Assembly: GCA_046331625.1 (NCBI GenBank)
Contig: JAXLQL010000019.1
Span: forward strand, 1-64,000
Source: JAXLQL01 sp046331625
Lineage (GTDB): Bacteria; Acidobacteriota; Terriglobia; Bryobacterales; Bryobacteraceae
Reading direction: 5' to 3'
DNA: 64,000 bases
Shown here: positions 1 through 7,098 of the stretch, piece by piece
Layout: every line of letters begins with the position of its first letter
How positions within the stretch are numbered: the stretch's first letter is position 1
Program-made: the position numbers and the translations under genes
Notes under the pieces: model-generated
Seen by the model: only the letters and a program-made list of their open reading frames with translations
What the model was told of the DNA's origin: nothing
The model's database searches: none

Positions 1-338
1 CACTTTACGAAATGTCGGAATGTGCGCTAGACAACGCAGTACAACACTCGTATGCTAGAACGGTATCTTTCAGTACTATGACAACTGCAAAGGCCTTCAC
101 AGTACGGATCGAGGACAATGGAGTCGGCTTCGATTCTGCAACGACGGTCTGCGGCTACGGCTTGACGCTAATGAAGAGAATGAGTGCTGAACACGACATC
201 AAACTGACGATCCGAGGTCGTAGGAGACATGGTACACTGGTACGACTCGACGGAGAGAGAGAACTCCAAAACAAAAAAATAAAGAAGATAGAGGGAAATG
301 CTACACAACATGCCGACCGACGTGTTGCTGGTAGATGA
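1..338 (+). CDS. C-terminal part of a sensor histidine kinase (5' end outside window)
   Basis: This is the ATP-binding end of a two-component histidine kinase. The reading frame is open from base 3, so the gene begins before the window; the ATG at 12 is internal. Visible are an N-box (ALDNAVQHS), a G1 box (VRIEDNGVGF) and a G2 box (GYGLTLMKRM), the order expected of a GHKL ATPase domain of the NarX/DegS class. The last 40 bases overlap the start of the LuxR-type response regulator, so the two are probably a cognate pair. The tail after the G2 box is lysine-rich and looks non-conserved. The sensor domain cannot be judged. Confidence 0.85.
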   Translation, partial: LYEMSECALDNAVQHSYARTVSFSTMTTAKAFTVRIEDNGVGFDSATTVCGYGLTLMKRMSAEHDIKLTIRGRRRHGTLVRLDGERELQNKKIKKIEGNATQHADRRVAGR

Positions 339-1020
339 TCATGTTGTCGTTCGCGACGGAATCAAGGCCATCCTCGAACGCGGGGGTGAGTTCAAAGTGA
401 CCGGCGAAGCGGAGAATGGGACTGACGCAGTCAGCCTCTGCAAGAAGAGTCCGCCTCATATGGTCCTGATGGACATTTCGTTACCTGGGCTGAACGGCAT
501 CGAAGCGACCACAGAGATCTTGCGGCATTGTCCGAATGCGAAGGTAGTCGTGCTGTCCATGCTCGACGATGAAGTGGCCGTGATGAACGCCATGCGAGCG
601 GGAGCTCGTGGCTTCGTCCTCAAGCGCGCGTCATTGAGCGATCTTCTCGACGCGATGAGGACGGTGGCCAAAGGTGGCTCGTATTTGAGTCCGCAGGTAT
701 CTGACCGGCTTCTTCGGAGGATCCAGTCCGGCAACCTGCACTCCAACCCGATTTCGCCCCTGCTCGAGGGATTGTCCCGCCGCGAAGTGCAAGTACTGAG
801 GCTTGTCGCGGAGGGCAAGAGCAGTAAAGAGATCGCCGACATTCTCGGGCTCGAGCTCGAGACCGTCCGTTCCTACCGCAAAACCATGATGAAGAAGCTG
901 CGCGTCAACAACGCGGCTTCGCTGACCAAGGTCGCTGTCGCCGCTGGACTCATCGGCGTCGCCGCGCCCAGCTACATTCCGGGTCCTTCTGCCACATCAG
1001 GCGAAGAACCTCAGTCCTGA
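298..1020 (+). CDS. NarL/FixJ-type response regulator
   Basis: This is a 240-residue DNA-binding response regulator. The receiver domain has the acidic pair in VLLVDDH, the phospho-acceptor in VLMDISLPG (Asp59 from this start), the switch Ser in VVVLSM and the Lys in GFVLKR. A LuxR-type helix-turn-helix follows at about residues 160-215 (LSRREVQVLRLVAEGKSSKE). A GAGGG sits only two bases before the ATG at 298, so the ATG at 310 (MPTDVLLV) is an equally good start. It is presumably phosphorylated by the kinase it overlaps. Target genes are not evident; a strong terminator follows. Confidence 0.9.
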   Translation: MLHNMPTDVLLVDDHVVVRDGIKAILERGGEFKVTGEAENGTDAVSLCKKSPPHMVLMDISLPGLNGIEATTEILRHCPNAKVVVLSMLDDEVAVMNAMRAGARGFVLKRASLSDLLDAMRTVAKGGSYLSPQVSDRLLRRIQSGNLHSNPISPLLEGLSRREVQVLRLVAEGKSSKEIADILGLELETVRSYRKTMMKKLRVNNAASLTKVAVAAGLIGVAAPSYIPGPSATSGEEPQS

Positions 1021-1047
1021 AACCAACCTAACATCCACGATTTTCCG

Positions 1048-1083
1048 GCGGCCCGGGGTGAGTCCCCGGGCCGCTTTCGTTCT
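1048..1083 (+). terminator. Rho-independent-like terminator after the response regulator
   Basis: A perfect 11-bp stem (GCGGCCCGGGG pairing with CCCCGGGCCGC) with a 5-base loop is followed by a T-rich stretch (TTTCGTTCT). It lies 28 bases after the regulator stop codon and ends the two-component operon before the PilZ gene. Confidence 0.8.
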
Positions 1084-1147
1084 AGCGGCACGATCAGCCT
1101 AAAGTCTCTGCCCGCCACTGCCGATCATACCGACACGGATTAGCCCA

Positions 1148-1477
1148 ATGTCCCACGATATCCGCCGCCACAAACGGCGTCTGGCCGACGCCAAAGTCCA
1201 TCTGTCCTGGTCTGACGACCATGGCCGCCAAATCTTCGTCCGCGGGCGCTGCGTCGACATTTCCCAAAGCGGTATGCGTGTCGCCGTATCCGATCAGGTG
1301 CCCGTTCGGGCAATCGTCAACTTCCAGGTGGAGGGGCTCCATTTTCGCGGCTCCGCCACGGTTCGTTCCTGCACGCGAGTCGGAATGACCCATCACGCCG
1401 GGCTCGAGTTCAGCGGCGGCATCAAATGGACCGCTCTCGACATCGATGACGAGTCAACGTTGGTGGCTGAGCACTGA
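1148..1477 (+). CDS. PilZ-domain protein
   Basis: This 109-residue protein is almost entirely one PilZ domain, a c-di-GMP receptor fold. The N-terminal RRHKRR supplies the RxxxR motif, and DISQSG supplies the D/NxSxxG motif; GLEFSGG is the usual late PilZ strand. It stands alone with no catalytic domain, so it is probably an adaptor that changes conformation on c-di-GMP binding. Its partner is unknown. It is separated from the upstream two-component pair by a terminator. Confidence 0.88.
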   Translation: MSHDIRRHKRRLADAKVHLSWSDDHGRQIFVRGRCVDISQSGMRVAVSDQVPVRAIVNFQVEGLHFRGSATVRSCTRVGMTHHAGLEFSGGIKWTALDIDDESTLVAEH

Positions 1478-1486
1478 GCGCGCAAC

Positions 1487-2503
1487 TCAGTCGGCTCGCC
1501 GCACGAGTACCGCAGTTCCCGAGCTCAACGACAGTTGCCGTCCGAATTGACTGGTGAACCAATCCACCGACATCGCCGTCTCCGAGAGCGGCTTCAACTG
1601 CACCTCGCCCTTCGCTCCACCGTTACCCGTCCAAGGGAATCGCTCCGCGCCCATACGGCCTTCGAAGCGGAACTCCACTTCCGGAGACAGCGCCCGATCA
1701 GTGACGCGAAAACGCGCGCGATAACGGCCCCAGAGCAAGCCGTCTTGTTCGCCGATCACCAGTTCGATGTACTCGGCCGGATACACATCGTTGGGCGAAG
1801 GCCGCCCGCTAGGAACATAAATCCACGTTCCGGCCAGCTTGCGCCGCACCGGCGCAGGACCGGGTGCGCTTGCACGCGCCGACCCTCGATCCTCGACTTC
1901 CCCACCGGCCGCTGCCTGTTGCGTCTGCGGCAAGTTCGCCGCGGCGATCGCCGGTGACGATCGGAGGGAGGAAAGGCGAGCTTGCGCCTGGTCGCGTTCG
2001 GCCATCACCTGCCGCAACATGTGGCGCAGTTCGCGTGTCTCGTTAGCCAACTGCCGAATCTGCTCGGTGTTGCCTTGCGCCTCGGAAGCTCGCATCGCCA
2101 CCGGACCTGATGGTTGCATCGGAGCAGCCTCGCCTTCCCGCGGACGCTCCACGATCACCACTCGTTGCGCGGCCTGCGACTCGAGGATCGCGTAGATGCC
2201 GCATATCGCGAGCACCGTTCCGCCGAGCCAGAACCAGCTCCGGTAGGGAGCCGGCCGTACCTCGTCCGCCTTCTGCAACACCGGCGGAGCAGCCAGTTGC
2301 AAATCGTACATACGGCGGCGCGCCGGGTCGGAAAGCACTTCGTAGATCGCGTTGACCCGCTTCATCTGGCATTCGGCCAGGTGCTTCAGTCCGCCGTCTT
2401 GGTATTGATCGGGGTGGAGCAGCCGCGCCAGGTTCTTGTGAGCCAGGCTGATCTCCTCCGCCGTGGCTTGCGAGGTGAGGCCAAACTCCTCGTAGTGATT
2501 CAT
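1487..2503 (-). CDS. Membrane-anchored J-domain (DnaJ-like) protein
   Basis: A J domain occupies residues 1-70, with the HPD tripeptide at 30-32 (LLHPDQYQ), so the protein should stimulate a DnaK-type chaperone. One transmembrane segment follows at about residue 92-110 (WFWLGGTVLAICGIYAIL), then a charged coiled-coil-like stretch (residues about 140-175) and a C-terminal region of about 120 residues that I do not recognise. It lacks the zinc-finger and client-binding domains of true DnaJ, so it is a specialised co-chaperone. The stop lies 9 bases from the convergent PilZ gene. Confidence 0.82.
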   Translation of the reverse strand: MNHYEEFGLTSQATAEEISLAHKNLARLLHPDQYQDGGLKHLAECQMKRVNAIYEVLSDPARRRMYDLQLAAPPVLQKADEVRPAPYRSWFWLGGTVLAICGIYAILESQAAQRVVIVERPREGEAAPMQPSGPVAMRASEAQGNTEQIRQLANETRELRHMLRQVMAERDQAQARLSSLRSSPAIAAANLPQTQQAAAGGEVEDRGSARASAPGPAPVRRKLAGTWIYVPSGRPSPNDVYPAEYIELVIGEQDGLLWGRYRARFRVTDRALSPEVEFRFEGRMGAERFPWTGNGGAKGEVQLKPLSETAMSVDWFTSQFGRQLSLSSGTAVLVRRAD

Positions 2504-2568
2504 CGGGGAAACGACCCTCTTTATGAAGTAGTCGTCTCAGCCGGGAAATATTCTCGCGAAAAATGAGT

Positions 2569-3336
2569 TCAGGCTGAAAGAACCGCGCAACGCCAGCGGT
2601 CTTGGGCGAACATTTGGCGAACCGGGAGTTCGAACGCCACCGTCACGGCATCAGCGCGATGGTGCTGGAACCCCGAAAGGATCAGCCGCCCGCCCGGACG
2701 CAACACACGGAGCAGTTCGTGACGCAATCCAAGCAGCGTCTCGGCGTTGAGGTTGGCTGCGATGGCGTCAAAGCTCTTAGCGCGCAGCGACCGGGGCGAG
2801 CCGACGAACATCTCGGCCGGTACGCCGGTCCGGCGCGCGACGGCTACTGCATCGCTATCGATATCGCAGCCCACGCGGCGGCAACATCCGAGCAAGGCAG
2901 CGGCGTGGCAGAGGATACCGGTTCCCGCGCCGACATCGAGAAAATCGTCGGTGGCGAGCAGCGTCTGTTCCAGAGCTTCCAGCGCCAGTTGCGTCGGCGC
3001 GTGATAGCCCGAGCCCGATGCCATGCCGAGATGCACTGGCAGCCGCAAGCGGCCCGCCGGCGTGGCATCGTCGCGCCCTTCCGGCACCAGGAACCAACGC
3101 TCGCCAACTAGGAGCGGCTCCGGCGGCTGCCACCTGGCGTCGAATTGCACGGTTTCCCAACGCGGCGCATAGGTGGACCAGTCATCTAAGTCCAGCGGCC
3201 CATCGAAGAAGGCTTGCAGTTTTACCCGGCCACCCGGTAAATCATGCTCGGTCACGCCGAGCGTGCTGTGCCCGTAAAGGCCGGCCAGCAGCAGTTCCTT
3301 CTCTCCTGAACCGCATTCCAGCCAAAGGCAATGCAT
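2569..3336 (-). CDS. PrmA-like class I SAM-dependent methyltransferase
   Basis: This 255-residue protein resembles ribosomal protein L11 methyltransferase. The order is typical: a poorly conserved N-terminal domain, then MASGSGYHAPTQLAL (counterpart of the PrmA GTGxHxTT segment, about residue 105), then the SAM motif FLDVGAGTGILCHAAALLG at 132-150, an acidic VGCDID motif, and NLNAETLL in place of the usual NI-type motif. Whether L11 is the substrate is uncertain because the N-terminus is short. Its ATG overlaps the stop of the upstream acyl-CoA ligase (TGATG), indicating translational coupling. Confidence 0.8.
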   Translation of the reverse strand: MHCLWLECGSGEKELLLAGLYGHSTLGVTEHDLPGGRVKLQAFFDGPLDLDDWSTYAPRWETVQFDARWQPPEPLLVGERWFLVPEGRDDATPAGRLRLPVHLGMASGSGYHAPTQLALEALEQTLLATDDFLDVGAGTGILCHAAALLGCCRRVGCDIDSDAVAVARRTGVPAEMFVGSPRSLRAKSFDAIAANLNAETLLGLRHELLRVLRPGGRLILSGFQHHRADAVTVAFELPVRQMFAQDRWRCAVLSA

Positions 3337-4925
3337 CAGCCTTGTACCCGTTTTTCCTTGCCTTTCCAGAAGTTCTCGCGCAAGATCAACTTGCGGATCT
3401 TACCCGTACCCGTCTTCGGCAACTGCTCTTCCTGAAACCGGATCAGGCGCGGCAACTTGAACTTGCCCAGCCGCTGCATCAAAAACTCGAGCAATTCGGC
3501 TTCCGAAACCGTTTGCCCGGGCTTCAACACCACGATCGCCGCCGGAACCTCGCCCCACCTCTCGTCTGGCGCGGCCACCACGGCGCACTCGAACACGGCC
3601 GGATGCGCGAAGATCGCCTTCTCCACTTCGAGCGACGAGATGTTCTCGCCGCCGGAGATGATGATCTCTTTCTTGCGATCGACGATGTGGATGTAGTTCT
3701 CCTCGTCCCACACCGCCATGTCGCCCGTGTGGAACCATTTGCCCGACATCACCGCCGCGGTCTGCTCCGGCTCTTTGTAGTAGCCTTCCATCACGTGATC
3801 GCCCATGATCACCACTTCGCCGATCGCCTGGCCGTCACGGGCGACATCCTTCATTTCCGGGTCGACTACGCGGACCGACACACCGGGAACGGGCCATCCG
3901 GCCATGGCTTGGCGGCGGTAACGCTCGGCGTCCGAGCCATATTCGAAGGTCCCCTTGAAGCGGGCCGTGGTGGCTACAGGAGCAGTTTCGGTGAGCCCGT
4001 ATCCACCGTGGCACACGCAACCGAAAGCCTTCTCGAGCCGCTCCACCAACTCCGGGGAGGAAGCCGCGCCGCCCAACATCACTTGCCGCAGGCTCGAAAG
4101 GTCCGCCGTGGCAAGTTCGGGAGCATTCAACAAGGCGTTGGCCATGGTCGGGACCAGGCTCATTTGGGTCGCCCTGTGTTCCCGAATCAACTTGAACACT
4201 CCGGCGGGCTCGAAACGCCGCACCATGATCTGTTTGCATCCGAGCATGGTGGAGCATTGCGGCCGGCCCCAGCCATTGGCGTGAAACAGCGGGATCGTGT
4301 GCAGGTCCACCGCGGTCTCCGGCTCTTTCATCATGGTGGCGATATCGAGCGCGTGCAGGTAGAGCGTGCGATGGCTCAGCATGACGCCCTTGGGAGTTCC
4401 GGTGCTGCCGCTCGTGTAGAAGAGCTCGGCGATCGCCAGTTCGTCATAGGTGAAGATGTCGGCGCGCTCGGGATGGCCCTGCCCGAGAATCTGCTCGTAG
4501 GTCATGTCAGCCAGCGGTGACGAGCCGTCGGCGGTTACCCAATGCTCGACGCCCTTGCAAGCAGGCTTCAACTGCTCCACAACGGAGGCGAAGTCGTTCT
4601 CGAAGATCAGCATCTTCGCGCCCGAGTGATTCAGGATGTTGGTCAGCTCGAACGCCGTCAGGCGGACGTTGAGCGGCATCACAATGGCGCGCGCTTGCGG
4701 GACTCCGTAGTAGCCTTCCACCAGTTGATTCGTGTTGAACGAGAGGAACGCCACTCGATCGCCTGGCTGGATCCCGGTCTTGGCGAGTCCGGTGGCGAGC
4801 TTCTCGACGCGGGCGGCGAACTCGCGATAGGTGAATTGGCGGTCGCCCGAAACGATGCCGACCTTGTTTCCAAACACGTCCACGGCGCGATGGAGGAAGC
4901 GAAGAGGAACCAGCGGAACGAACAT
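3336..4925 (-). CDS. AMP-forming acyl-CoA synthetase (fatty-acid CoA ligase family)
   Basis: This 529-residue ANL-superfamily enzyme activates a carboxylic acid with ATP and transfers it to CoA. Motifs appear in order: YTSGSTGTPKGVMLSH (170-185), GYGLTETAP, WFHTGDMA, DRKKEIIISGGENIS and the C-terminal catalytic-lysine motif PKTGTGKIRK. It looks full length. Substrate chain length cannot be read from sequence; medium or long chain is the default. The first ~20 codons and the upstream region are duplicated about 485 bases upstream. It is translationally coupled to the PrmA-like gene downstream. Confidence 0.92.
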   Translation of the reverse strand: MFVPLVPLRFLHRAVDVFGNKVGIVSGDRQFTYREFAARVEKLATGLAKTGIQPGDRVAFLSFNTNQLVEGYYGVPQARAIVMPLNVRLTAFELTNILNHSGAKMLIFENDFASVVEQLKPACKGVEHWVTADGSSPLADMTYEQILGQGHPERADIFTYDELAIAELFYTSGSTGTPKGVMLSHRTLYLHALDIATMMKEPETAVDLHTIPLFHANGWGRPQCSTMLGCKQIMVRRFEPAGVFKLIREHRATQMSLVPTMANALLNAPELATADLSSLRQVMLGGAASSPELVERLEKAFGCVCHGGYGLTETAPVATTARFKGTFEYGSDAERYRRQAMAGWPVPGVSVRVVDPEMKDVARDGQAIGEVVIMGDHVMEGYYKEPEQTAAVMSGKWFHTGDMAVWDEENYIHIVDRKKEIIISGGENISSLEVEKAIFAHPAVFECAVVAAPDERWGEVPAAIVVLKPGQTVSEAELLEFLMQRLGKFKLPRLIRFQEEQLPKTGTGKIRKLILRENFWKGKEKRVQG

Positions 4926-5013
4926 TCCTCTCAGGATATGTCATCCCAGCGCTTCCGGGTTGAGTTCGGGGGCAGTGGTACGAGAGGGTGGCGTTCCAGG
5001 ACGATGCCTTACC

Positions 5014-5046
5014 ATGAGTTCGTGGATAGAATCTGGAACTTCATGA
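5014..5046 (+). CDS. 10-codon micro-ORF, copy A (leader-peptide-like)
   Basis: ATG to TGA encodes MSSWIESGTS. The stop codon directly abuts the first hairpin of the leader at 5047. The same frame, length and stop position are kept in copy B (5497-5529), where one residue changes (I to T) and one change is silent. No good Shine-Dalgarno is visible, so translation is unproven; the conserved geometry is what suggests a leader peptide. Confidence 0.4.
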   Translation: MSSWIESGTS

Positions 5047-5099
5047 GTTCTGCCTGAAAAGGCGGAACCCCTGCTGAGCGTTGGCGCGCTCGGCAGGGG
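5047..5099 (+). promoter_or_regulatory. Double-hairpin leader, copy A
   Basis: Hairpin 1 (5047-5068) pairs GTTCTGCC with GGCGGAAC around TGAAAA. Hairpin 2 (5068-5099) pairs CCCCTGC with GCAGGGG, then a T-G wobble, then GAGCG with CGCTC. In copy B one A-T pair of hairpin 2 is replaced by G-C with both sides changed, and the wobble in hairpin 1 becomes a T-A pair, which supports selection on an RNA fold. No T-run follows, so it is not an ordinary terminator. Confidence 0.65.
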
Positions 5100-5121
5100 T
5101 ATCTCAAAAGGAGGTGATGGA

Positions 5122-5217
5122 ATGAACATCACGATCCTCAGAAGGCGACGAGCCGTAACCATCCGAATCGATTTCGGCGGTTACGTTGTGGTCGTCGAGA
5201 TCCCAATAAGGCCGTGA
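5122..5217 (+). CDS. 31-residue basic small protein, copy A
   Basis: The ORF starts 7 bases after GGAGG inside AAAGGAGGTGAT, a 12-base match to the complement of the usual bacterial 16S rRNA 3' end, so initiation should be very strong. The peptide begins MNITILRRRRAVTIRIDFGG and continues YVVVVEIPIRP: an Arg4 patch followed by two beta-like hydrophobic stretches. I do not recognise the family. Copy B keeps the first 26 residues with one change (A to S). It sits between the divergent acyl-CoA ligase and MFS genes. A GC-rich hairpin (GCGGGGCC with GGCCCCGC, about 5233-5265) follows. Confidence 0.6.
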   Translation: MNITILRRRRAVTIRIDFGGYVVVVEIPIRP

Positions 5218-5496
5218 GGCCTTAACGGGAAACGCGGGGCCAACGAGGCATACTCAGGCCCCGCCCTTCTACATCCGCCCCCAGTATACCAACAACCGCG
5301 ATCCTCGCACATCGAGCGAAAGCCGTACCCCACTCCTGCGCACAGGGCTTGTTTCCGCACACGTCCACGGCGCGGTGGAGGAAGCGAAGAGGAATCAGCG
5401 AAACGGACATTCCTCTGAGGATATGTCATCCCAGCGCTGCCGGGGAGAGTTCAGAGGGAACTGGTACCGGAAGGTGGCGTTACAGGATGCCTTACC

Positions 5497-5529
5497 ATGA
5501 GTTCGTGGACGGAATCAGGAACTTCATGA
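5497..5529 (+). CDS. 10-codon micro-ORF, copy B
   Basis: Encodes MSSWTESGTS and ends with TGA immediately before hairpin 1 of copy B. See copy A at 5014-5046; the conservation of frame and stop position between the copies is the only support. Confidence 0.4.
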   Translation: MSSWTESGTS

Positions 5530-5583
5530 GTTCTGCCTGAAAAGGCAGAACCCCTGCTGGGCGTTCGCACCGCCCGGCAGGGG
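5530..5583 (+). promoter_or_regulatory. Double-hairpin leader, copy B
   Basis: Hairpin 1 (5530-5551) pairs GTTCTGCC with GGCAGAAC. Hairpin 2 (5551-5583) pairs CCCCTGC with GCAGGGG and GGGCG with CGCCC. The G60-C74 pair (5560/5574) replaces the A-T pair of copy A, a compensatory double change. The Shine-Dalgarno of the small ORF starts 8 bases later. Confidence 0.65.
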
Positions 5584-5605
5584 TATCTCAAAAGGAGGTG
5601 ATGCT

Positions 5606-5683
5606 ATGAACATCACGATCCTCAGAAGGCGACGATCCGTAACCATCCGAATCGATTTCGGCGGTTACGTTGTGGTCGTCGAG
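5606..5683 (+). other. Small ORF, copy B (homologous part; 3' end not closed)
   Basis: Starts with the same 12-base Shine-Dalgarno and spacing as copy A. The first 26 codons match copy A except A11 to S, then the copies diverge. In this copy the frame has no early stop and would run to 6148, out of frame across the MFS start. The long extension has no protein-like features and overlaps a real gene, so copy B is either extended artificially or has lost its stop. Confidence 0.45.
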
Positions 5684-5862
5684 AAGCTTTTCAACGGGAG
5701 ACCCGGGCCCAACAGGGCGTACTCAGGCCCCCACCTTCCACATCCGTCCGCAGTATACCAACAACCGCGAACCTCGCACATCCAGCGAAAGCCGTACCCC
5801 ATCCGAGCGCACCGGAATGATATACTCGCCATCTGCCTACTGGGAACTATCGCTGGCGGCTG

Positions 5863-7098
5863 GTGGCGCTCCTGTTTTGCATCGGAGCTCTCAACTACGG
5901 GGATCGCACGGCCATCTCCTCTGTTTTCCCGCTGTTGCGTTCCGAGTTCGGCGCAACGGACAAGCAACTGGGCGCCATCGGGACCGCCTTCCTGTGGGCC
6001 TACGCACTCGCATCGCCCTTGGCCGGATCGTTCGCCGACCGCTTCTCCCGCAGCCGCATCATCGCCTTCAGCCTCGCCACCTGGAGCATCGTCACCCTCG
6101 CAACGGCGTTCACCGGCGGCATCTCGCAAATCCTCATCAGCCGCGTGATCCTCGGCTTCGCCGAAGCAGCCTACCTTCCCGCGGCGATCGCACTCATCGC
6201 GGACTATCACGGTTCGGAATCACGAGCCACCGCCATCGCGCTCCACACCGCGGGTCTGAGCTTCGGCCTCGTCGCGGGAGGCGCAGGCGCGGGCTATCTC
6301 GCCGAACACTACGGCTGGCGCGCCAGCTTCGTGATTCTCGGCATCGCCGGATTGGCGTTGGCAGCATTCGCGCTCTCGTATTTGCGCGATGGCCGCCCGA
6401 TCGCCGCGGAACCCCAAGCAGCTGAGGACAAGCCTCCGCTGTGGAGCAGCGTCGCCGCGGTCATTGCCGTTCCGAGTTGCCTGGTGATCTTCGGCGAGGC
6501 CATGCTCGTAGCCGTGGGCACTTGGATCTTCCTCAACTGGCTCCCCCTCTTCTTCAAGGAAACCTACGACCTCAGCCTCGCCGCCGCCGGCTTCGCGGGC
6601 ACCTTCATGCTGCAAGGCGCGAGCATGATTGGCCTGCTGTTCGGAGGCTGGTTCTCTGACCGCGTGGCCGGAACCCAGGTCCGCCGCCGCATGCTGATAT
6701 TGAGCGTGTGCTATGCGATCTCGGCCCCGTTCCTGCTGGCGTTCCTGTTCAAGCCTCCGGTGATGATGCTCAACCTGTGCATCTTCCTCTTCTCGTTCTT
6801 CGCCAAGCTCGGCTCGAACAACGAAACGCCCCTGCTATGCGATCTGCTCGCTCCGCAGTATCGCTCCACCGCCATCGGCTTGATGAACGCCGGCAACTGC
6901 CTGGCCGGCGGCATCGGCATCATGGTCGCCTCTTTCCTCAAGTCGACGCAAGGCTTGGCGGGCATCTTCGGAGGACTCTCGGTGATCATGGTAATCGGCT
7001 CGGCGATCACGGCCTTCGGATACATCGTCTTCCTACGCCGCGACCTCGTGGAACGCAAAACGTGGACGCCCGCTTCGAGCGCAGCCGCCGGTGACTGA
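5863..7098 (+). CDS. Major facilitator superfamily transporter (ACS-like)
   Basis: A polytopic inner-membrane carrier of 411 residues from the GTG at 5863, with the N-terminal pattern ALNYGDRTAIS of the anion:cation symporter group that imports hexuronates and other sugar acids. The family normally has about ten more residues before the first helix; the frame is open back to 5821 and reads NYRWRLVALLF, but offers no ATG, so either this GTG or the CTG at 5833 (LPTGNYRWR) is the start. It overlaps the next gene by 8 bases and heads the catabolic operon, suggesting it imports the substrate. Confidence 0.85.
   Translation: MALLFCIGALNYGDRTAISSVFPLLRSEFGATDKQLGAIGTAFLWAYALASPLAGSFADRFSRSRIIAFSLATWSIVTLATAFTGGISQILISRVILGFAEAAYLPAAIALIADYHGSESRATAIALHTAGLSFGLVAGGAGAGYLAEHYGWRASFVILGIAGLALAAFALSYLRDGRPIAAEPQAAEDKPPLWSSVAAVIAVPSCLVIFGEAMLVAVGTWIFLNWLPLFFKETYDLSLAAAGFAGTFMLQGASMIGLLFGGWFSDRVAGTQVRRRMLILSVCYAISAPFLLAFLFKPPVMMLNLCIFLFSFFAKLGSNNETPLLCDLLAPQYRSTAIGLMNAGNCLAGGIGIMVASFLKSTQGLAGIFGGLSVIMVIGSAITAFGYIVFLRRDLVERKTWTPASSAAAGD

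Larger units (their letters stand above)
4863..5347. repeat. Tandem segmental duplication, copy A
   Basis: Copy A of a unit of about 480 bases that recurs at 5348-5815 with an offset of 483-485 bases over most of its length and 469 near its end. It holds the first ~20 codons of the acyl-CoA ligase (antisense here), the ligase upstream region, a 10-codon micro-ORF, two hairpins, a 12-base Shine-Dalgarno, a 31-codon ORF and a GC-rich 3' hairpin. Substitutions are scattered, so the duplication is not recent. Confidence 0.9.
5348..5815. repeat. Tandem segmental duplication, copy B
   Basis: Second copy of the unit at 4863-5347. Its left end carries a truncated, antisense duplicate of the acyl-CoA ligase start (minus strand from 5410, MSVSLIPLRFLHRAVDV then unrelated sequence). 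The micro-ORF, hairpins, Shine-Dalgarno and small ORF start are retained. It ends just upstream of the MFS gene, so its leader may now drive that operon. Confidence 0.9.

Noticed and set aside
5047..5099. Reading the leader hairpins as an intrinsic terminator
   Set aside because: No T-run follows either copy, and a strong Shine-Dalgarno comes directly after.
5606..6148. A 180-residue protein from the copy B small ORF
   Set aside because: Only the first 26 codons match copy A; the rest is Arg/Ser/Pro-rich and runs out of frame through the MFS gene.
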